From positions 1-44,821 of IMG/VR virus record IMGVR_UViG_3300027741_002763: DNA of 44,821 nt, one strand, 5' to 3'. This stretch comes from a virus. Below are positions 43,741-44,821 of this stretch, piece by piece; position 1 is the first letter of the stretch; the number at the start of each line of letters is the position of its first letter. Below the pieces are notes generated by a model. That model was not told the origin of the DNA. It did not search any database and saw only the letters and a list, made by a program, of their open reading frames with translations. The position numbers were made by a program, and so were the translations under genes.

Positions 43741-43762
43741 TCTTTAACAATGGAGTTATATT

Positions 43763-44473
43763 ATGCCACTACCTAAAATCAAACACCCAATCCATGAATT
43801 CACAATCCCATCAATAAGAAAAAAGGAATTGTTCAGACCTTTTCTTGTTCGCGAGGAGAAAATTCTTTTAATGGCAAAAGCATCAGGTGATCAAGGCGAT
43901 ATTCTAAGAGCAGTTAAGCAAGTAGTCAATAACTGTGCTATTAATAAATCATTTGATATTGATAAGATTGCCATCTTTGATGTTGAATATTTGTTCCTAC
44001 GATTAAGAGCTGTTTCAATCAACAATATGGTAAAGGTTTCATATATTGATAATGAAGATACAGAAGTATATGATTTTGAAATTGATCTTTTAAAAATAGA
44101 AGTTAAGTTTCCAGAAAAAGTGGATCAAATTATCAAGGTTGATGACAAGATCACCATTGTTATGAAACACCCACCTGCATCACTATTTGATGACAAGGAT
44201 TTTGCAAATTCAGGCGAAGATGTTTTTTATGAACTTATTCTCCGTTGTATTGATAAGATTTATGAAGGTGATGATGTTTATGATCCTTCCGAATACAGCA
44301 GAGAAGAGATAGAAGAATTTTTAAATGATTTAGATGTTGATGTATTTGAAAAGATTCAAACATTCATGTCCAACATGCCAAAACTCTATCATCGGATCGA
44401 ATATAAAAATAAAAATCAAAAAGATAGGGTAATTGAGCTGACTTCGCTCGCCGATTTTTTTATGTTGGGCTAA
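43763..44473 (+). CDS. gp26: Baseplate hub assembly chaperone, gp26-like (short product)
   Basis: This 236-residue protein matches the T4 base plate family (gp26, 208 in T4). The N-terminus PLPKIKHPIHEFTIPSIRKK (2-21) with FRPFLVREEKILLMAKAS and ILRAVKQVVNNCAINKSF is characteristic. The C-terminal half is acidic (EEIEEFLNDLDVDVFEKIQ) and ends LTSLADFFMLG. It resembles tail assembly chaperones that occur as a short form and a frameshifted long form. A GGAG site lies 8 bases before the ATG. The last codons contain a -1 slippery heptamer (44455-44461), giving a longer product described separately. Confidence 0.85.
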   Translation: MPLPKIKHPIHEFTIPSIRKKELFRPFLVREEKILLMAKASGDQGDILRAVKQVVNNCAINKSFDIDKIAIFDVEYLFLRLRAVSINNMVKVSYIDNEDTEVYDFEIDLLKIEVKFPEKVDQIIKVDDKITIVMKHPPASLFDDKDFANSGEDVFYELILRCIDKIYEGDDVYDPSEYSREEIEEFLNDLDVDVFEKIQTFMSNMPKLYHRIEYKNKNQKDRVIELTSLADFFMLG

Positions 44474-44643
44474 ATCATAATACACTAGAAAATTACTATA
44501 CTTCATTATTTTCATTGGTTCAACACCATAAATATTCAATTGCAGATGTTGAAAATTTAATACCTTTTGAACGTGATATCTTTGTTGAAATGCTCCTGCA
44601 ATATCTGAAGGAACTTGAAGAACAAAGGAATCGTAATGTCTGA
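43763..44643 (+). CDS. Predicted -1 frameshift product: gp26-like chaperone with gp51-like extension
   Basis: If ribosomes slip back one base at 44455-44461, reading continues from 44461 in the -1 frame for 60 more residues to the TGA at 44641-44643, making a 293-residue protein. The extension starts YVGLNHNTLENYY and contains SIADVENLIPFERDIFVEML; it is charged and helical, like the short gp51-type proteins encoded after gp26 in marine T4-like phages. The -1 frame is open from 44437 and has no ATG before 44590 and no ribosome binding site, so independent initiation is unlikely. The arrangement copies lambda G/GT and other tail chaperone pairs. Confidence 0.7.
44455..44461 (+). promoter_or_regulatory. 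Slippery heptamer T_TTT_TTT for -1 frameshifting
   Basis: Seven consecutive T residues lie in the exact X_XXY_YYZ phase of the gp26-like frame: GA[T] TTT TTT ATG. The 0-frame stop comes only three codons later (TAA, 44471-44473). A GCTCGCCGA stretch upstream could tune pausing. No strong downstream hairpin was seen by eye. Confidence 0.7.
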
Positions 44644-44821
44644 TAGTAATATTGATAATAGTGTTTTAAATCAACAGCTGGAAATACAAAATGAGCACTG
44701 GGTTAAACAGTATTGGCGTCCAGCAATGGGTTGGCTATACATGGCGATGTGTGCATTTGATTTCATAATCTTTCCTTTAATTATGATGTTTCTACCTGTT
44801 TTTACTCATGCACCATATGCT
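44636..44821 (+). CDS. N-terminal part of a holin-like membrane protein, cut by window end
   Basis: The frame from ATG 44636 is open for 62 codons to the window edge: MSDSNIDNSVLNQQLEIQNE, then HWVKQYWRPAMGWLYMAMCA, then a hydrophobic run FDFIIFPLIMMFLPVF (41-56). A short polar start, the motif W-R-P-x-x-G-W and a first membrane segment recall the three-helix holins (GTA-holin type) of phages and gene transfer agents. The gene overlaps the frameshift product by 8 bases and has an AAAGGA site 6 bases before the ATG. Holins permit lysis by permeabilising the inner membrane; that role here is inferred from resemblance. Confidence 0.6.
   Translation, partial: MSDSNIDNSVLNQQLEIQNEHWVKQYWRPAMGWLYMAMCAFDFIIFPLIMMFLPVFTHAPYA

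Noticed and set aside
1-44821. tRNA genes, insertion sequences, attachment sites or an origin
   Set aside because: No cloverleaf-like sequence, transposase, integrase or iteron cluster was recognised, and gaps between genes are too short (under 70 bases) to hold tRNAs.

Overview
The window looks like part of the genome of a T4-like (far-T4) contractile-tailed phage, most like the myoviruses of aquatic bacteria. The identification rests on protein-level resemblance to T4 gp4, gp6, gp25, gp26, gp27, gp48, gp53 and gp54 and to the large Asn/Ser/Thr-rich structural proteins common in marine T4-like phages. It also rests on repeated copies of the T4-type late promoter box TATAAATA upstream of leftward gene blocks. 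Genes are packed with gaps under 70 bases and several start/stop overlaps. I saw no tRNA, rRNA, CRISPR array, insertion sequence or integrase. The host cannot be fixed from this window.

Layout, left to right. (1) 1-3463 is an accessory segment: the first 14 codons of a leftward gene that may be a heme oxygenase, a rightward HAD phosphatase-like gene that has lost its nucleophile, and a leftward pair encoding a family 9 glycosyltransferase and an apparently intact O-carbamoyltransferase. (2) 3472-6540 holds two paralogous, extremely cysteine-rich proteins (about 12% and 9% Cys) around an unrecognised 212-residue protein; this is the most unusual part of the window. (3) 6551-22306 is a fibre/adhesin region: a 1099-residue virion protein, a 1124-residue protein with eight carbohydrate-binding-like repeats and a probable beta-helix, a cupredoxin-like protein, three fibre-type proteins, several small structural proteins and two coiled-coil proteins. 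(4) 22355-41845 is the baseplate block: a DUF4815-type giant protein, a 1304-residue protein, a gp7/gpI-like protein, then gp6, gp25, an unknown, a spike needle, a gp5-like OB-fold hub protein, gp27-like, gp53 and gp48. (5) At 41845-41898 transcription diverges. Rightward genes follow: gp4 head completion nuclease, an unknown, a gp54/tube-like protein, the gp26-type baseplate chaperone with a textbook -1 slippery heptamer leading to a 60-residue extension, and the start of a holin-like gene cut by the window end.

Together these genes would build the baseplate, its central spike and a complex set of host-contacting fibres, complete heads, nucleate the tail tube and begin lysis. The left segment may decorate a glycan, a nucleotide or a virion component. 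All functional assignments come from reading the sequence; no database search was run.
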